A stretch of DNA of 29,351 bases from DYEC01 sp034434695. Its GTDB lineage: Bacteria > Chloroflexota > Anaerolineae > Anaerolineales > Anaerolineaceae. Within the stretch, counting starts at the first letter, position 1, and each line of letters opens with the position of its first letter. The DNA lies in the NCBI GenBank assembly GCA_034434695.1, contig DAOTYY010000166.1, positions 1-29,351 on the forward strand, written 5' to 3'. A program made the position numbers and the translations under genes. Below, one piece after another: positions 17,201-23,666 of the stretch. Below the pieces are notes generated by a model. That model was not told the DNA's origin. It worked only from the letters and a program-made list of their open reading frames with translations, and ran no database searches.

Positions 17201-18355
17201 TACATGGACGAAAGTGTTCTCCAAGCAGCTCGCAAAGTCTGTTCCGGGCGTGAGTGCCTGCCATTTTTGGCAATGCTTGGCAAGATTGTGCTCTACCTCG
17301 AAAATCGCCTTCCTGATGAAGTGACACTCTTTCATTTCCTTGAACAGGAAGGTCCATGTCAGATTGGCAACTGGTTTGACGCGGCGGAAGTCATCTTTCG
17401 CCGATTGGGCGCGTCGAATGCCTTTACCGTCTGGCCCAGAATGGATAATAACTATTTGGGTGGTGGCGAAATGGTAGCAATCTCTGCGGCTACGGCTGGC
17501 GTATTGGGAGACTTGATGTGCGAAGTCCGCTCTTCACTCAGTTGTCTAGCGCAGAACCCTGCTCAGGCGCTTTCTGAGCTGGATGCACTTGAAAATAGAC
17601 TAGTCAACGCCGCGGCGCGTGGCTTGCCTGCACTGGAAATTGAACTCAGACGGGTGACTCGCGCATTGAAGCAGATTCCACTCACAAGCACCGTTAAAGA
17701 TCACCCCAAAGTTCTGCTGTTCAGCGGTATTAACCGCATCTTCGTGGATAAGCTCGTGCGGTCATTTTTCGAGCAACGAGGTATCTTGACGAAGACAGGG
17801 GATATCGGCGAATTCCTATGCTTTTACGAAACAGAACCGATTGTGCGGCGCGGATTTGCCATGGGATACCTGACGCTCGCTCAGCATTTTGCACTTTGGA
17901 CACTTCTAGTCGGTCTGTTGCATAACCCTACCAACCAACCACGTTTCCGTGCAGTGCGAGCCAGACTGCACGTGAAGGCAATTGAGCTCCTTGACCATCA
18001 CTGGCGACGGCTGATGAAAGATTGTGGCCTGACATTCGCGCCGGATATCAACTATGGTAAGGTACTTCAGATTGGCCATCAACGGGTTTCCATCAATGGC
18101 TGGACAGAGGCGCCGTGTACAGCTGGTCGTTATTTGATTTCGTTTGAGGAGGGCGTGTTCGACGGGTTTGTAAATGTCGGGGCGTTCAATTGCTTACCGG
18201 CGAGCAATGCCACAGCCGTCACCCATGATGTAGCTGTCATCAGCGACAAGCCTTATACAGTCATCGAAGCAGATGGGGCAAACATCACTGCCAGTCAGTT
18301 GCGGCAGTTAGAGGCAGTCGCCTCGCAATGTTGGGAGAAAAAGAAACGGGAATAA
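14288..18355 (+). CDS. Giant acyl-CoA dehydratase activase-like protein (BcrAD/BadFG + DUF2229 + COG3581)
   Basis: The 1355-residue protein contains the rest of a first ASKHA ATPase domain (1-215; LSLGGESF, SSNRCAAGSGEF, ASRCSVHIKSD), a second complete one (about 242-500; LLGIDAGSTTTKAAL, GGQDAKFI, NDGCSAGTGSFLEEA, FGERCAAFINSEI), a DUF2229-type region with CSSCANHCEI and GGLCSRWE (about 530-560), and a C-terminal COG3581-like region (from about 920) with CSGRECLPF and EGPCQIGNWFD. In the studied HgdC activases two cysteines per subunit bind a [4Fe-4S] cluster at a dimer interface; both halves here keep such a cysteine pair, suggesting a fused pseudo-dimer. Studied relatives drive electrons to 2-hydroxyacyl-CoA dehydratases or benzoyl-CoA reductases using ATP. 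The role of these giant fused forms is unknown. Confidence 0.88.
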   Translation: MITGPLATSILNLPYLPEPVSIEKALQELQISPDIVLSLGGESFVVYCIRNQKVRNMTSSNRCAAGSGEFILQQFGRMGLSLEQGLDLARNGKHIHLASRCSVHIKSDATHKLNKGECSPADIAYTLCTDLAAKIYTLIEATAWSKNHILVSGGMAQNEVFLTELRRLLPASKIETLPESPYLEALGAAVVARANGRLAKPLNEFLVTGQHQQFKILPPLSEGIEQVTRIETQLPPIPYDGMKVLLGIDAGSTTTKAALIEMESGRAVACCYLRTHGNPVTAAGNCLDRIKGQMHGYSLEIAQVAVTGSGRELVSVAMGNCLSFNEILAHARAASEAHPDVDTIFEIGGQDAKFISLLDGIPVDYAMNDGCSAGTGSFLEEAASSDLKCPVDQIGHSALQADAPLAFGERCAAFINSEIRTALQSGEDPKNILAGLVYSIAKNYLSRVVGARQIGSTVLLQGGVALNLAVAPAMALLSGRKIIVPSQPELMGCFGAALMARDLIMEGKIAEQHLLLDQVERQPMDLRGTFRCSSCANHCEIQRIMIGQNTYPFGGLCSRWEMQRRPKILQYSEGKNLVELRTKLMFEKFAAPNPEHPRGRAGLPLALTTFELFPFYNKLLTELGYEVVLSRPGRGRKNTHSAFCYPAELLHAAVDDLMQQGVDWVFLPQVREFAIARQHVHAYSCSFSQDSGGVIQTFFSDQKVKIYTPEIGFSAHLLNASRQKIVSMAERLGISKETANRAFQSALDYQTSFEQAYHTEGQAMLNMLQGPVVIMVGRPYAAYNSVVNLSVPRKIASRGFHVIPADLLPLNPPPVERNVWHFTQVAASAIQYAREREDTYICFLSCFSCNPDAMFYHHARQELGGQPFCFLEIDSHTADAGIDTRIGAFMDIIEERRQMAEEITKTLPARQFYGRIDYSGKHPKIITNQGEALGFDDPRVKHVLLADTPLITSRLFASLYSRMGWRCVTTPYMDESVLQAARKVCSGRECLPFLAMLGKIVLYLENRLPDEVTLFHFLEQEGPCQIGNWFDAAEVIFRRLGASNAFTVWPRMDNNYLGGGEMVAISAATAGVLGDLMCEVRSSLSCLAQNPAQALSELDALENRLVNAAARGLPALEIELRRVTRALKQIPLTSTVKDHPKVLLFSGINRIFVDKLVRSFFEQRGILTKTGDIGEFLCFYETEPIVRRGFAMGYLTLAQHFALWTLLVGLLHNPTNQPRFRAVRARLHVKAIELLDHHWRRLMKDCGLTFAPDINYGKVLQIGHQRVSINGWTEAPCTAGRYLISFEEGVFDGFVNVGAFNCLPASNATAVTHDVAVISDKPYTVIEADGANITASQLRQLEAVASQCWEKKKRE

Positions 18356-18442
18356 CAAACCATGAATCACACCCTGCCCCAAAATAGGTTGAATCGAGAG
18401 TACGGGTACAAATTCCGAATTATGCAACCCTTTTTCCACAAA

Positions 18443-18467
18443 GGCACTCTCAGAAGTGTCTTTTATT
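18443..18467 (+). terminator. Probable intrinsic terminator after the activase gene
   Basis: GGCACT (18443-18448) and AGTGTC (18455-18460) can pair with one G-U, around a six-base loop, followed by TTTTATT. It lies about 90 bases after the activase stop codon. The stem is short, so efficiency is uncertain. Confidence 0.45.
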
Positions 18468-18498
18468 GATGGGAATGTAAAATCGGGGGAACTTCAGT

Positions 18499-19470
18499 AT
18501 GATTGAACCCATCAATTTGTTGGGAAAATGTAGCCCGTTGTTTGGCATCGCTGCTCAATGTGGCAATGAAGAAAATGCACGGTTTATCGTTACAAGAAAT
18601 TCTGTCTTACCAACTGAGGTCGTCCTGGAAATCGTTGGCGATATCCTCTGACCGCCAACGCCGTTCAAAATCCCAGCTTGCGGTAATCGTTCTTCCATTC
18701 ACCAGGCTCATCGCCGTAAGCGAACTGCACCATGGACAGCGTTATCCTGTCACCCCCGAAAATACTTTTTTGAGCCTATGACGTTGCACAAGAAAATTTG
18801 TGCGACACGCAAACTGCGGAAAGAACTCCAAGTTGCTGAACAGCAAATGTCGGATCTCGCAACTAATGAAAGTGCCTCAAAATTGTTGAGAGTAGCCTCC
18901 AAGATAATGAGACTCGAGGAATACGCCTGCTCGATTCCCACCGTATTTATAGACGAGGAGGCTACTCTTCTGTTATGCGCCAGCTCGACTGGCTACAGTT
19001 CCATCCACCTGGTTAATCTGCAAGATAGGCGAAAGCTGGGATTGACCAGGTTGGGTGCCTCAGCGCGCCTGGTGCATAAAATGATAGTCAGCGTTCTCCT
19101 AAGTCCAGGTTTATGCGTTTGTCCGCAGCGATCAGAAGCAATCCTTTGGCCGAGAACTTGGCGCAGTGTGGGACGGCGATATTGACGCCGAATCCCCGAA
19201 AAAACTGGACAACATCATCGATACCGCTACTGTCTGGAAGCTCGTGGTCGGAGCCATGTGTAACCCGGGGCCGGTTGGCAGGCTGGTAATCAATGTCATC
19301 CGCAAGGTGGACATTGACAAGGAAAGCCTGTTAAAGCTGGATTATCCCAGCCGCCGTGGATGGAAAAAGAAATCAAAAATGCAACCAATGTCACCCAGTC
19401 AGATGTAATTGAGTTCCTGCAGCTTGCTTTCGAAATCCCTTTCGCCCAGAAGTGGAATTTTTCCCGCTGA
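18499..19470 (+). pseudogene. Decayed gene of unknown family
   Basis: An ATG at 18499 opens a frame MIEPINLLGKCSPLFGIAAQ that stops at TGA 18649-18651. The same frame reopens and gives a protein-like stretch from 18778 (LHKKICATRKLRKELQVAEQ, then TVFIDEEATLLLCASS) to about 19100. The next convincing stretch is in another frame from about 19108: QVYAFVRSDQKQSFGRELGA, then VWKLVVGAMCNPGPVGRLVI. A third shift near 19350 leads to PPWMEKEIKNATNVTQSDVI and a stop at 19468-19470. The composition is clearly coding-like, broken by at least one stop and two frameshifts. I do not recognise the family. The order of pieces suggests one original gene of around 300 codons. Confidence 0.45.
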
Positions 19471-19558
19471 AAGACACCAACTAGCCCCTGGTCAAACTTA
19501 AATAGCGCAAAATCCACGGGACGAAAGTATTAATAGTTGATCAATAAAGAAGGAAATC

Positions 19559-20191
19559 TCAGGAAATCCAGCTTTTGATGGTCGCCAGGGTATCTTCTAG
19601 GCGGCCAAATTCCTCCAATTCAGGATAAGCGATGAACGGGATCTCAATTCCGCGTTCCTTTAACATTTGCTGCAAAATCTCACTGAATACACCACTTTCC
19701 AGAACATGATGGGATTCAGGAGAATACCACACCATCCCACCCCACAATGTGTCACCTATAGGTCGCGGAGTATAATGCAGTCCGCACACCGGACTGCCAT
19801 CCACCATCACAAAACCCAACACGTGATAACCGCAGCGCTGGTAATCCTGTATTTGGTCCATGACCACCTCAGTCAGCCTTTCGCAATGCTTGCGGAACAT
19901 CGGGTTGTCGTATTGATCTTTTACATAACCCCAGCGCATATTACCCAGGCAAGTCGATTCAGGGCAAGGCATCTGGTAGATTCCAATTCCCTGGTCCAAG
20001 AGGAACCCGATCAACGGCTCAACCACTCCCCGATACTGCGCCAATCCCCGCACAACGGTTCCACGCCTTCCGCCCTGCGGACCCACGAAACGTTGCATTT
20101 TCCGCCTTGAAGGCGGGTATAGTAGGCTCCACCCACCTTGCCGGTGACCGTTTCCGCCGCCGCACCATCCATCCCGGTAACCGAAGACCAT
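19559..20191 (-). CDS. TudS/CD3072-like (DUF523-related) protein, 5' end replaced
   Basis: From about residue 46 onward (position 20056 to 19559) the product fits a protein group related to 2-thiouracil desulfurase TudS: VVRGLAQYRGVVEPLIGFLL, GIYQMPCPESTCLGNMRWGY, YHVLGFVMVDGSPVCGLHYT and GIEIPFIAYPELEE. Cysteines in MPCPES and SPVCG match the conserved cluster-binding positions. Family members normally start with a short strand bearing HC..N just before VRG; that start is missing. The first 45 codons read out of frame through a lipoprotein-gene remnant (20060-20400). The gene was probably joined to foreign DNA and has lost its native start, so expression is doubtful. It stands alone without an operon partner. 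Confidence 0.65.
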   Translation of the reverse strand: MVFGYRDGWCGGGNGHRQGGWSLLYPPSRRKMQRFVGPQGGRRGTVVRGLAQYRGVVEPLIGFLLDQGIGIYQMPCPESTCLGNMRWGYVKDQYDNPMFRKHCERLTEVVMDQIQDYQRCGYHVLGFVMVDGSPVCGLHYTPRPIGDTLWGGMVWYSPESHHVLESGVFSEILQQMLKERGIEIPFIAYPELEEFGRLEDTLATIKSWIS

Positions 20192-20400
20192 GTGAAACGG
20201 GTGCCGCTCTGCTGGTTCACCTCCTGACGGTAGGAATCCGAGAAAGCAAGCGGCTGGTCATCCTGCGTCCCGCTGAAGGTGATGACCAGGGAGGCCGTGT
20301 AGTTCTGCAGGCCCTCCAGGCCGGCCATAGGGTCAGCCAGGAAATAGCCGGAGGTGTCCGTCCCGTCTTCGCCCGCCTCTGCTGCGGGTTCAATACTATG
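20060..20400 (-). pseudogene. Internal fragment of a predicted surface lipoprotein gene
   Basis: The minus-strand frame from about 20400 to 20060 reads FLADPMAGLEGLQNYTASLV, then ITFSGTQDDQPLAFSD and VTGKVGGAYYTRLQGGKC. This looks like the start of the mature domain of a Chloroflexota-type lipoprotein that I know only as hypothetical. No signal peptide precedes it: upstream the sequence changes to AT-rich DNA at the 12-bp repeat (20409-20420). At its downstream end the frame breaks into the TudS-like gene near 20056. It is a scrap caught between two junctions. Confidence 0.5.
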
Positions 20401-20408
20401 AAATAACC

Positions 20409-20420
20409 GCAATTCCGTAT
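20409..20420. repeat. Third copy of the GCAATTCCGTAT end-like repeat
   Basis: GCAATTCCGTAT is identical to the inner 12 bases of the 14-bp inverted repeats at 9561 and 10689. Here it sits exactly where the lipoprotein-like coding fragment gives way to AT-rich DNA. A partner in the opposite orientation is not seen nearby. Confidence 0.4.
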
Positions 20421-20589
20421 GAATGGATTTTATAATCATATATCGTTTTTGGGGAAAATCAACTGTCAGGTGAAATGTAAACAATTTTTCGGACAATATG
20501 CTTTGCATCCCATTCCTATGTTCGCGCTATGATGTCCGTCGGAGGAGGTATCACACCGCTTGGAGGTTCGCATGAATTGGAGAACCTAA

Positions 20590-20800
20590 CTGAATGCCCA
20601 CCCGCTGCCCTTGCTGCTGGAGGAGAGTGAGCCGGGGGTGCGGTATCTGGTGCTGCGCGGCTTGCTGGACAGGCCAGTGACGCCGAGCTGGAAAGTGCCA
20701 AAGAGGCGCCCGCCGGCAAGGGAAGATTGCTGTCGTGCTGGCAGCAGTAAACGAGGAGGGCTTTTGGGTGAAGCCCGGGACGGGTACTGGAGAGTGTTGA
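20590..20800 (+). pseudogene. Scrap of a terpene-cyclase-like ('nitrogen fixation NifH-like') gene
   Basis: The plus strand reads HPLPLLLEESEPGVRYLVLR and GLLDRP in one frame, then GKIAVVLAAVNEEGFWVKPG in another. This order (short leader, LLEE..PGVRYL.LR, then I..VL....EEG.WVKPG.GY) is the N-terminus of a prenyltransferase/squalene-cyclase-fold family often mislabelled as nitrogen fixation protein NifH. At least one frameshift lies near 20700, and the sequence ends after the GTGYW-like point. It is unlikely to make a product. Confidence 0.5.
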
Positions 20801-20873
20801 AAAACAAGTAAGTCTTGATCGAGAGAAAAGAGTTTAATACAATCCAGTCATATTGATCGAAGAGAAGAGCGAA

Positions 20874-21362
20874 ATGGAACAGCCGCGCTGTATTGAAACC
20901 GGCAAAGAGTCATTCTTTGGCGGCTATATCTATGATCAGGTCATACCAGCCGACCATTTTCTGCGCAAACTGAATCAAGTGATTGCCTGGGAACACTATA
21001 CCGGCAAGTTGATTGGGCTGTATGAGGGAAAAGGGATAGTGGGCCGACCACCGTTTGGCCCAACGATGCTGTTGAAGATGGAGCTGCTGGCATACTTGCA
21101 CAATCTGAGCGAGTGGCAGGTGGAAAACTACCTAAACGAGAACCTGCCTGCGAAATACTTTGTGGGCTTGGCAGTAGATAAGCGAGTCCCCGACCACTCG
21201 ACTTTGACGGTGTTTCGCGAGCGATTAGTCCAGCGAGGGAAGTGGAAATTGGGTAGTGCAGCCATGATCAAATTCCGCCCTCAAAACATTACCCAACAAA
21301 TTGCTCGCTGCAAAAAGCAATTTCCAGTGACCCATGCAGGACTCGAACCTGCAACACGCTGA
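20874..21362 (+). pseudogene. Truncated IS5/IS1182-type transposase (DUF772 domain)
   Basis: From the ATG at 20874 the protein reads CIETGKESFFGGYIYDQVIP, VGRPPFGPTMLLKMELLAYL, LPAKYFVGLAVDKRVPDHST and LTVFRERL. This is the N-terminal DUF772 domain of IS5/IS1182-family transposases. Recognisable homology ends at about 21250; the frame then runs through non-homologous sequence and into the tRNA-Lys gene before stopping at 21362. The DDE catalytic part is missing. The break lies about 75 bp from the tRNA 3' end. Confidence 0.7.
21298..21323 (-). terminator. Hairpin just downstream of tRNA-Lys
   Basis: AAATTGCT (21298-21305) and AGCAATTT (21316-21323) form a perfect 8-bp stem 4 bases after the tRNA 3' end on the minus strand. 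It is not followed by a clear T-run (GTTGGG comes next), so it may serve 3' processing or weak termination rather than being a standard intrinsic terminator. Confidence 0.35.
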
Positions 21363-21400
21363 TTAAGAGTCAGCTGCTCTACCACTTGAGCTAATGGGCC
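21328..21400 (-). tRNA. tRNA-Lys (anticodon CTT)
   Basis: The minus strand gives a 73-base cloverleaf. The acceptor stem pairs GGCCCAT with ATGGGTC (one G-U) and is followed by discriminator A. The D-arm is GCTCAAGTGGTAGAGC, the anticodon arm CTGACTCTTAATCAG with CTT at plus positions 65-67 of the 213xx block (21365-21367), and the T-arm CAGGTTCGAGTCCTG. CCA is not encoded. A consensus promoter stands directly upstream. The gene appears intact despite the transposase scrap at its 3' side. Confidence 0.95.
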
Positions 21401-21410
21401 AGTAACGATT

Positions 21411-21438
21411 ATTATATCGCGTTTAAGGGGGGTGTCAA
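21411..21438 (-). promoter_or_regulatory. Consensus promoter of tRNA-Lys
   Basis: On the minus strand TTGACA (21438-21433) and TATAAT (21416-21411) are perfect consensus boxes separated by 16 bases. The mature tRNA begins 10 bases downstream of the -10 box, so the primary transcript has only a very short 5' leader. Confidence 0.85.
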
Positions 21439-21490
21439 TAAAACGAAAACGATTGAGTCTTATTTGGTTGGGTATAAATTGGGTAAAGTG

Positions 21491-21499
21491 TGATATAAT
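21491..21499 (+). promoter_or_regulatory. Extended -10 promoter of the PPC-ECF operon
   Basis: TGATATAAT (21491-21499) is a perfect extended -10 element. No good -35 box is present at the usual distance, as is common for extended -10 promoters. Transcription would start near 21506, about 355 bases before the PPC-domain gene, leaving a long leader. It is divergent from the tRNA promoter. Confidence 0.6.
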
Positions 21500-21505
21500 T
21501 TTATC

Positions 21506-21674
21506 GTCTTTATCTGATTTTAATCTTTAGAGTGCCATGATGGATAAAAACTATCGCTACATCTGAACAATATCATTGGGCGCAGGCTTGCGTCCGGTGG
21601 TTGGGCTGCGCACGTTTTGGCGTGGCGTGGTAACGCTTTTGTATTGAGTGGTTGTTACCTGTTGCCTCCTGTTT
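21506..21674 (+). promoter_or_regulatory. Structured 5' leader of the PPC-ECF operon (possible riboswitch or attenuator)
   Basis: Between the promoter and a strong terminator the leader shows GCGCAG (21579 region) pairing with CTGCGC about 20 bases later, then GGTAAC pairing with GTTACC about 20 bases later. It also begins with a tiny ORF (ATGATGGATAAA at 21537, product MMDKNYRYI, stop TGA). The layout promoter, structured RNA, terminator, transporter operon is that of a cis-regulated gene. It does not match TPP, FMN, cobalamin, preQ1, THF or T-box consensus sequences that I know. It may sense the substrate of the ECF transporter. The class is unidentified. Confidence 0.45.
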
Positions 21675-21706
21675 CGCCGCTGACGTGTTGCAGCGGCGAT
21701 ATTTTT
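21675..21706 (+). terminator. Leader terminator upstream of the PPC-ECF operon
   Basis: CGCCGCTG (21675-21682) and CAGCGGCG (21691-21698) form a perfect G+C-rich 8-bp stem with an eight-base loop, followed by ATATTTTT. It lies between the promoter and the first gene, so it must be read through for expression. This is the typical position of a regulated leader terminator. Confidence 0.75.
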
Positions 21707-21752
21707 ATTGATTATTGGCTCAGATCAGAGCAAGGATGACAGGAGGTTGAAA

Positions 21753-21857
21753 GTGATATTCTCGACTTTTATAGTGTTTCCTGTGTTTGGCTGTGATCCA
21801 GCAAAGACAGAGCGGTCCTTAAGAATTATAAAATTCAACAGCTATCTTTGGGGGTAA
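21753..21857 (+). CDS. Small ORF (34 aa) before the PPC-domain gene
   Basis: GTG at 21753 is preceded by AGGAGG at six bases' distance, an excellent ribosome-binding site. The product reads IFSTFIVFPVFGCD at the start and ends FNSYLWG; TAA is at 21855-21857, four bases before the ATG of the PPC gene. The run of hydrophobic residues resembles a short leader peptide. Translation would carry ribosomes to the next gene. No family is recognised, and chance is possible at this length. Confidence 0.3.
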   Translation: MIFSTFIVFPVFGCDPAKTERSLRIIKFNSYLWG

Positions 21858-21861
21858 TGTA

Positions 21862-22257
21862 ATGAAAGTGTATGCATTACGTCTGCGTCCTGGCGAAGAC
21901 TTAAAGTTGTCGTTAGATGAATTTGCGCAACAGAACCGATTGGAAGCCGCCTGTGTGATGACCTGTGTGGGGAGTTTGCGTAAAGCGGTATTGCGCTTTG
22001 CTAATCAGGAACAGGCAGTGACAATGCACGGGAAATTTGAGATTGTCTCATTGACAGGAGTATTTTCTCTGCATGGTTCACATTACCACATTGCTATCGC
22101 AAATGAACAGGGACAGACTTATGGTGCGCATCTGATGGATGGTTGTGAGATTTATACGACTGCCGAGATTGTTATTGCCAATCTGGATGGGAAGCGTTTC
22201 TTGCGTTCGTTTGATCCTGAAACCGGTTATCCGGAGCTGGATATTCAACTTACTTAA
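21862..22257 (+). CDS. PPC-domain (DUF296) protein
   Basis: The 131-residue protein is a single PPC domain, the fold of plant AT-hook-associated proteins and of many bacterial stand-alone proteins of unclear role, some annotated as DNA-binding. Visible elements are MKVYALRLRPGEDL, VMTCVGSLRKAVLRF, KFEIVSLTGVFSLHGSHYHI and TYGAHLMDGCEIYTTAEIVI, including the histidines of the usual metal site. The bacterial proteins form trimers. Its place as first full gene of an ECF transport operon suggests a link to the transported compound, either by sensing or by enzymatic action. The GGGGG before ATG and the small upstream ORF define the start. Confidence 0.85.
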   Translation: MKVYALRLRPGEDLKLSLDEFAQQNRLEAACVMTCVGSLRKAVLRFANQEQAVTMHGKFEIVSLTGVFSLHGSHYHIAIANEQGQTYGAHLMDGCEIYTTAEIVIANLDGKRFLRSFDPETGYPELDIQLT

Positions 22258-22278
22258 ACCAAAAGAGGAGGTTTGGTC

Positions 22279-22875
22279 ATGTCTCTCAAAGCTCAACTGA
22301 AGAAAGATTTTTCCACCCTTACACTGGCGCTTATGGCGGTTGCCATTGTGCTCAATATCGTTTTAGGTCAGGTTGTCTCACTGCTTAAATTGCCGATCTT
22401 TCTGGACTCTATCGGTACGGTTCTAGTTGCGCTATTGGCGGGCCCTTGGGCAGGTGCACTGACTGGTTTGTTAACCAATCTGATATGGGGATTGATTAGC
22501 GATCCGGTGGCGGCGGCTTTTGCGCCAGTAGCTTTGGTCATCGGGTTGGTAGCCGGACTATGCGCTAAAGCGAGATTGTTCAGGCAATGGTGGCAAGCGA
22601 TTATCAGCGGTGCAATTATTACGGTGGCGTTGTCCATCATTGCAATTCCTGTTCGCGTGTACATGTTTGGCGGTATAACCGGTAGTGGCGCGGATTTCCT
22701 GGTCGCTTATTTGCTTGCTACCGGACGAGATCTGTTCAGCGCAGTGCTAATTACGGTGATTACCAACAATCTGATTGACAAAGTTGCAACCGCTCTACTT
22801 GCCTGGGCGATTGTCAAAGGTCTTCCCAAGCGGTTTACGGCGCGTTTTTCTCGTGCAAGTGCGGTCACAGGTTAA
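22279..22875 (+). CDS. ECF transporter S component, substrate unknown
   Basis: The 198-residue membrane protein has about five to six hydrophobic segments. The N-terminal part (LALMAVAIVLNIVLGQVVSL) is followed by LPIFLDSIGTVLVALLAGPW and ALTGLLTNLIWGLISDP, features seen in ECF substrate-binding (S) subunits. It would bind a vitamin or other small compound at high affinity and dock onto the ECF module encoded by the next three genes. ATG at 22279 is chosen because AGAGGAGG ends seven bases upstream; it follows the PPC gene by 21 bases. Specificity cannot be assigned from sequence, and no biosynthetic gene neighbours give a hint. Confidence 0.8.
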   Translation: MSLKAQLKKDFSTLTLALMAVAIVLNIVLGQVVSLLKLPIFLDSIGTVLVALLAGPWAGALTGLLTNLIWGLISDPVAAAFAPVALVIGLVAGLCAKARLFRQWWQAIISGAIITVALSIIAIPVRVYMFGGITGSGADFLVAYLLATGRDLFSAVLITVITNNLIDKVATALLAWAIVKGLPKRFTARFSRASAVTG

Positions 22876-22884
22876 TTTGCGTTT

Positions 22885-23664
22885 GTGGTCTCACATTTTG
22901 GTATATTTCTGCCCGGCTGCTCCAGACTTCACCGCCTGCATCCTTTGACAAAACTAACGTTTACGCTGGCAGCGGTAATTATCGTCTTTGGTGGGCCGGG
23001 CAAATGGTTTTCTGCACTCGTGCCGGGCTTGATAGCTTTAGCAATATTGGCATCAGCAGGACTGGCTCGTATTGGATTACGCATTACCCTGCGGATTCTG
23101 GTGCCGCTGGCTTTGATGCTTCTTTTTGTTCATGGTTTGTTCAGTCCTGTAAATCAGAATTTTATTCTGCAACTGGCAATTTTTAAGGTTGGGCGGGAAG
23201 GAGTATTATATGCCGTATTAGTCATACTCCGTCTAACGGCAGCACTTTTTTCGTCTCTGGTTCTGGTATTAAGCACTCATCCTGCCCACTTGGTTCAGGC
23301 TTTAGAAGAGGCTGGTTTGTCACCCCGTTTCGCATACTTATTCGGCAGCCCTTTATTGTTAATCCCTCAACTGAGCGGACGTATTCAGAGCATCCGTGCT
23401 GCTCAACAAGCTCGAGGATTAGAGATCCAAGGTAACTTGCTCCGGCGTGTAAAGGCGCTCTTTCCTCTGGTGGCACCGCTGGTCTTTAGTGCATTGGTGG
23501 ATGTTGAAGAGCGCGCTCTGGCGCTGGAAGTACGGGGATTCAGTGCCCCGCATACTAAGACTTACTTAAATGCTCTTCAAGACTCTTCATGGCAACGTCT
23601 ATTACGCTGGGGTATGCTGGCGTTAGCTGTCGGATTACTTGCAAAGCGTTTTGTCTGGGCTTAA
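22885..23664 (+). CDS. ecfT: ECF transporter transmembrane component (EcfT)
   Basis: The 259-residue protein has the EcfT layout: N-terminal LHRLHPLTKLTFTLAAVIIV, several membrane segments, and two cytoplasmic coupling helices with Ala-Arg-Gly-type motifs, AAQQARGLE (about 178-186) and LALEVRGF (about 210-217). These motifs contact the grooves of the two ATPases. GTG at 22885 is used as start; the S-component gene ends 9 bases upstream and the first ATPase gene begins 2 bases downstream. It would couple ATP hydrolysis to toppling of the S component in the membrane. Confidence 0.88.
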   Translation: MVSHFGIFLPGCSRLHRLHPLTKLTFTLAAVIIVFGGPGKWFSALVPGLIALAILASAGLARIGLRITLRILVPLALMLLFVHGLFSPVNQNFILQLAIFKVGREGVLYAVLVILRLTAALFSSLVLVLSTHPAHLVQALEEAGLSPRFAYLFGSPLLLIPQLSGRIQSIRAAQQARGLEIQGNLLRRVKALFPLVAPLVFSALVDVEERALALEVRGFSAPHTKTYLNALQDSSWQRLLRWGMLALAVGLLAKRFVWA

Positions 23665-23666
23665 TA

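Noticed and set aside
21560..21670. T-box or known vitamin riboswitch in the ECF leader
   Set aside because: The GGTGG stretch does not continue as a T-box antiterminator bulge, and no TPP, FMN, cobalamin, preQ1 or THF core sequence could be matched by eye.
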